DNA of 64,000 nucleotides from assembly GCA_036557785.1 (NCBI GenBank), contig DATBGZ010000089.1, positions 114,766 through 178,765 of the forward strand, written 5' to 3'. This document shows, piece by piece, positions 62,212-64,000 of the stretch. The notes under the pieces are model-generated. The model was not told the DNA's origin. It saw nothing but the letters and a program-made list of their open reading frames with translations, and ran no database searches. This stretch comes from DATBGZ01 sp036557785 (lineage in GTDB: Bacteria; Actinomycetota; Actinomycetes; Mycobacteriales; Micromonosporaceae). The first letter of the stretch is position 1; every line of letters starts with the position of its first letter. Made by a program: the position numbers and the translations under genes.

Positions 62212-63438
62212 TCAGGAGAACCGCGCGCGCGGGCCGGTGGGGAACTCCGACCGTGACGTGTGCTCGGGAGCCGAACCCCACGATGCTGGGTAGGTCGGCG
62301 TGGTCATGCCGACCGGCTCGTAGTCACGAACGGGGCGCATCGAACCGGTCGTGTAGCCGTCCCGGACGGCGACCCGCACCGGCTCGGGCTCGTAGCGCTC
62401 CTCTTCCCATACCGCGGGCTCGGCGTAGGCGGTGCCGTAACCGGCATGGAACGGGATGGCCGAGTACTGCGCTACCTCGGCGACCTCGGGGGAGTACTCG
62501 CGGTAAGCCGCGACCGGGTATGCGGGCTCCGGAGCGTGCGACATGGGCAGGATCGACCCCGTCATCACCGAGACCGGAGGGTGGAAGCCGGTCTGGTCAA
62601 AGCGATGCGAGCCCGTCTGGTCGAACCGCTGGGGTCCGGTCTGGTCGAACCGATGGGGTCCGGTCTGGTCAAACCGCTGGGGCCCGGTCTGGTCAAACCG
62701 ATGGGAGCCGGTCTGGTCCAGCGCGGCGATCGGCACTCCCGGCATCGGGCGGCGGCGCACTGGACCGGGGCGGCCCGGCGCACTCGGCCGGTGGCCCATG
62801 GGCTGCGGCGGGATCCGCTCCCCCGGCCACGAAGGGTGCTCCTGGAACTGACGCGGTGGCTGACCCACGCCGTGCACGTGCGCTGGGCCAAAGGTGGGAC
62901 GCCCGCTCGGCCGGGCGCTGCGGTCGAACGGCTCCCAGGTACCGCCGCGGCGTACGAGCAGTCCGCGTGAGATCAGGTTGTCGCCGCCGGCGAAGAAGAC
63001 GCGCTCGACGCACCGCTTCGCCTTCTCCAAGCCGGGGCCGGAGCGCGAACCCGTCACCACGACCACATCGCGAGCAGGGACGCCGACGACGAGCTCACCC
63101 GGTACGGCGCCCTCCATGCGGGCCCAGAAATCGGTGGCGAGCAGCAGGCTGGATTCGAGACCCTCGAACGACAACATCAGCGCGGGGGGCTGCCCGTGAA
63201 ACTCTGCCCGCGAGGAGAGCACCTCAAGGTGCTGGAATGCGGTCTGGCGCAGCATCTGCGGGTGCAGTTGATGGTGGTTCAGGTCAGGGTGAGTGACCGC
63301 GCGTCGACCGAAATCGGGGCCCGGGCTGTAGATAATGGCCAGGCCCGCGAAGGCTTCGTCACGGACGGCCGCCGGATCTACGCGATCAGAGTGTGCCGAT
63401 ACGAGGAGAGGGATGAACGTCGTACGGGTCGCCTGCAC
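62212..63438 (-). CDS. DUF1444-like protein with a repeat-rich tail
   Basis: The 408-residue product has an N-terminal domain (to about 175) with IPLLVSAHSDRVDPAAVRDE, IIYSPGPDFGRRAV, LMLSFEGLESSLLLATDFW and VVGVPARDVVVVTGSRSG. This is reminiscent of DUF1444/YtpQ proteins, whose function is unknown. A Pro/Arg-rich linker follows, then six copies of an eight-residue FDQTGxxR repeat, and a Tyr/Glu-rich tail. The frame extends to 63606, but GTG 63438 has TACTTT six bases upstream, fitting a leaderless start. The DUF1444 assignment is tentative. Confidence 0.65.
   Translation of the reverse strand: MQATRTTFIPLLVSAHSDRVDPAAVRDEAFAGLAIIYSPGPDFGRRAVTHPDLNHHQLHPQMLRQTAFQHLEVLSSRAEFHGQPPALMLSFEGLESSLLLATDFWARMEGAVPGELVVGVPARDVVVVTGSRSGPGLEKAKRCVERVFFAGGDNLISRGLLVRRGGTWEPFDRSARPSGRPTFGPAHVHGVGQPPRQFQEHPSWPGERIPPQPMGHRPSAPGRPGPVRRRPMPGVPIAALDQTGSHRFDQTGPQRFDQTGPHRFDQTGPQRFDQTGSHRFDQTGFHPPVSVMTGSILPMSHAPEPAYPVAAYREYSPEVAEVAQYSAIPFHAGYGTAYAEPAVWEEERYEPEPVRVAVRDGYTTGSMRPVRDYEPVGMTTPTYPASWGSAPEHTSRSEFPTGPRARFS
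62591..62718. repeat. 24-bp tandem repeat, six units
   Basis: GTCTGGTC recurs at 62591, 62615, 62639, 62663, 62687 and 62711, exactly every 24 bp. On the minus strand each unit encodes FDQTG plus three variable residues. Units differ at a few bases, and the period preserves the frame. Confidence 0.9.
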
Positions 63439-63444
63439 ACGGAG

Positions 63445-63450
63445 AAAGTA
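63445..63450 (-). promoter_or_regulatory. -10 element TACTTT, leaderless start of the DUF1444-like gene
   Basis: On the minus strand TACTTT is followed by six bases and GTG 63438. Confidence 0.5.
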
Positions 63451-63567
63451 GCGGCTGCACGTGCACGGGGAAAGCCCCCCGCGTACATTGTCCGATTCGT
63501 CCTGCAACCTTTTTTCAAGGTCATGACGTCGCACCCCAGCACCGGAGCCGACGGCGTCACCCGGCCG

Positions 63568-63587
63568 GGGTAGCGCGGCCGCTACCC
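63568..63587. terminator. Perfect 8-bp inverted repeat upstream of tRNA-Arg
   Basis: GGGTAGCG (63568-63575) and CGCTACCC (63580-63587) are exact reverse complements around CGGC. It lies 29 bp before the tRNA. It may be a terminator or part of the tRNA promoter region, since TACCCT within it could be a -10 box. Confidence 0.45.
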
Positions 63588-63616
63588 TCGGCAGGAGCCC
63601 CAACACCGCTCACCCG

Positions 63617-63689
63617 GCGCCCGTAGCTCAGTGGATAGAGCAACGGACTTCTAATCCGAAGGTCGCAGGTTCGAATCCTGCCGGGCGCA
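63617..63689 (+). tRNA. tRNA-Arg (anticodon UCU)
   Basis: The acceptor stem GCGCCCG/CGGGCGC (63617-63623 and 63682-63688), D arm (TAGCTCAGTGGATAGAGCA), anticodon loop CTTCTAA with UCU, and T arm (GCAGG TTCGAAT CCTGC) are all present. The discriminator is A at 63689 and CCA is not encoded. It reads AGA codons, which are rare in DNA this GC-rich. Confidence 0.95.
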
Positions 63690-64000
63690 CTGCCGGGCGC
63701 ACCGATCCCGACAATGTACGAACAGCCCCGCCGGGGATGCGGAACCAAGGTTTGACGCTGTCGCGGGCCTTGACCCTGACGTCGTGGACCAGCCGTTCCA
63801 TGATCCGCTTCACGGCACCGGGCTCGCCGCTGGCGATGGCGCCGGTGATCCCTGCGCGGATGGCGGCGAGGTCGTCATCGCTCGGGGTGTCCGGGGTGGC
63901 GTCTCGCGCTTCGGTCAACTCCTCCCTGCGCCCCTGGAGTTGCTCGGTCTGGGGGCGATCAGGATCTGCTGCGCCTGCTCGAACAGGTCCGCGGCCACCA
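63628..64000 (-). pseudogene. C-terminal remnant of a large serine recombinase, frameshifted and cut by the window
   Basis: On the minus strand the frame LTEARDATPDTPSDDDLAAI ... KRIMERLVHDVRVKARDSVKPWFRIP (about 63740-63920) matches the C-terminal end of large serine recombinases. Just upstream this frame reads DPDRPQTEQLQGRREELTEA, but the natural beginning (VAADLFEQAQQILIA, 63955-64000) lies in a neighbouring frame that stops near 63927. A single-base indel near 63955-63962 would join them, so the gene looks dead. The frame runs through the antisense of the tRNA to a stop at 63628. It marks the end of an integrated element that extends beyond the window. Confidence 0.6.
63679..63702. repeat. 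Tandem duplication of the tRNA-Arg 3' end, probable attachment-site scar
   Basis: TGCCGGGCGCAC occurs at 63679-63690, ending one base past the tRNA, and again at 63691-63702. With a serine-recombinase remnant alongside, this looks like an integration junction in the 3' end of the tRNA gene. Confidence 0.65.

Noticed and set aside
62591..62718. CRISPR-like array
   Set aside because: Regular 24-bp spacing, but the units are directly contiguous without spacers and encode an in-frame peptide repeat.
63557..63748. Small minus-strand frame reading PGRIRTCDLRIRSPLLYPLSYG
   Set aside because: This is the familiar spurious translation of the antisense of a tRNA gene and its flank.

Overview
The window is very GC-rich, with GTG starts, ATGA/GTGA gene overlaps and several apparently leaderless genes. 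It carries a complete actinobacterial type VII (ESX-like) secretion locus. The gene families point to a filamentous high-GC actinomycete, possibly Micromonosporales. That placement is inference from gene content only.

Left block (1-31.6 kb), T7SS apparatus and cargo. A 5'-truncated zinc-ribbon/FHA gene faces eccC. eccD and eccB diverge from eccC and are followed by two WXG100 genes, a perfect 18-bp hairpin, and probable T7SS substrates: a YxxxD/Thr-rich protein and a WxG/collagen-like/Pro-rich protein. Next come a lipoprotein, a SUKH-1-type protein and a duplicated SseB-type protein. A new promoter then leads into a YbaB-like gene, a small W-G protein and a 3158-residue multi-domain protein. 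That protein has a WXG-like N-terminus, GNAT-like, deaminase-like and caspase-like domains, two HExxE segments and two aminoglycoside-phosphotransferase-like kinase domains. I read it as a polymorphic T7SS effector. Downstream lie a duplicated beta-propeller/zinc-ribbon gene pair, a minus-strand unknown and a SUKH-3-type gene.

Middle block (30.3-52.2 kb). mycP, eccA and eccE continue the apparatus. MycP lacks the catalytic His and Ser. EccA has a beta-helix in place of the TPR domain. The same strand runs directly into a membrane-anchored FN3-like protein, a 2033-residue propeller/cadherin-like/FN3 surface protein, and a MoxR-DUF58-transglutaminase-like cassette. A second MoxR-DUF58-transglutaminase-like cassette lies convergently on the other strand, separated by a hairpin. 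Both transglutaminase-like domains lack the catalytic Cys and His.

Right block (52.3-64 kb), mostly housekeeping: siroheme synthase CysG, class A penicillin-binding protein, a small unknown, LigB-type ATP-dependent DNA ligase, SURF1, M20 peptidase, SSB paralogue, alpha/beta hydrolase and a DUF1444-like protein with a 24-bp tandem repeat. Three DnaA-box-like sites lie between ssb and the hydrolase gene. The window ends with tRNA-Arg(UCU), a tandem 12-bp duplication of its 3' end, and the frameshifted C-terminal part of a large serine recombinase, which marks the edge of an integrated element.

No gene-free stretch exceeds about 250 bp, apart from the recombinase remnant at the right edge.
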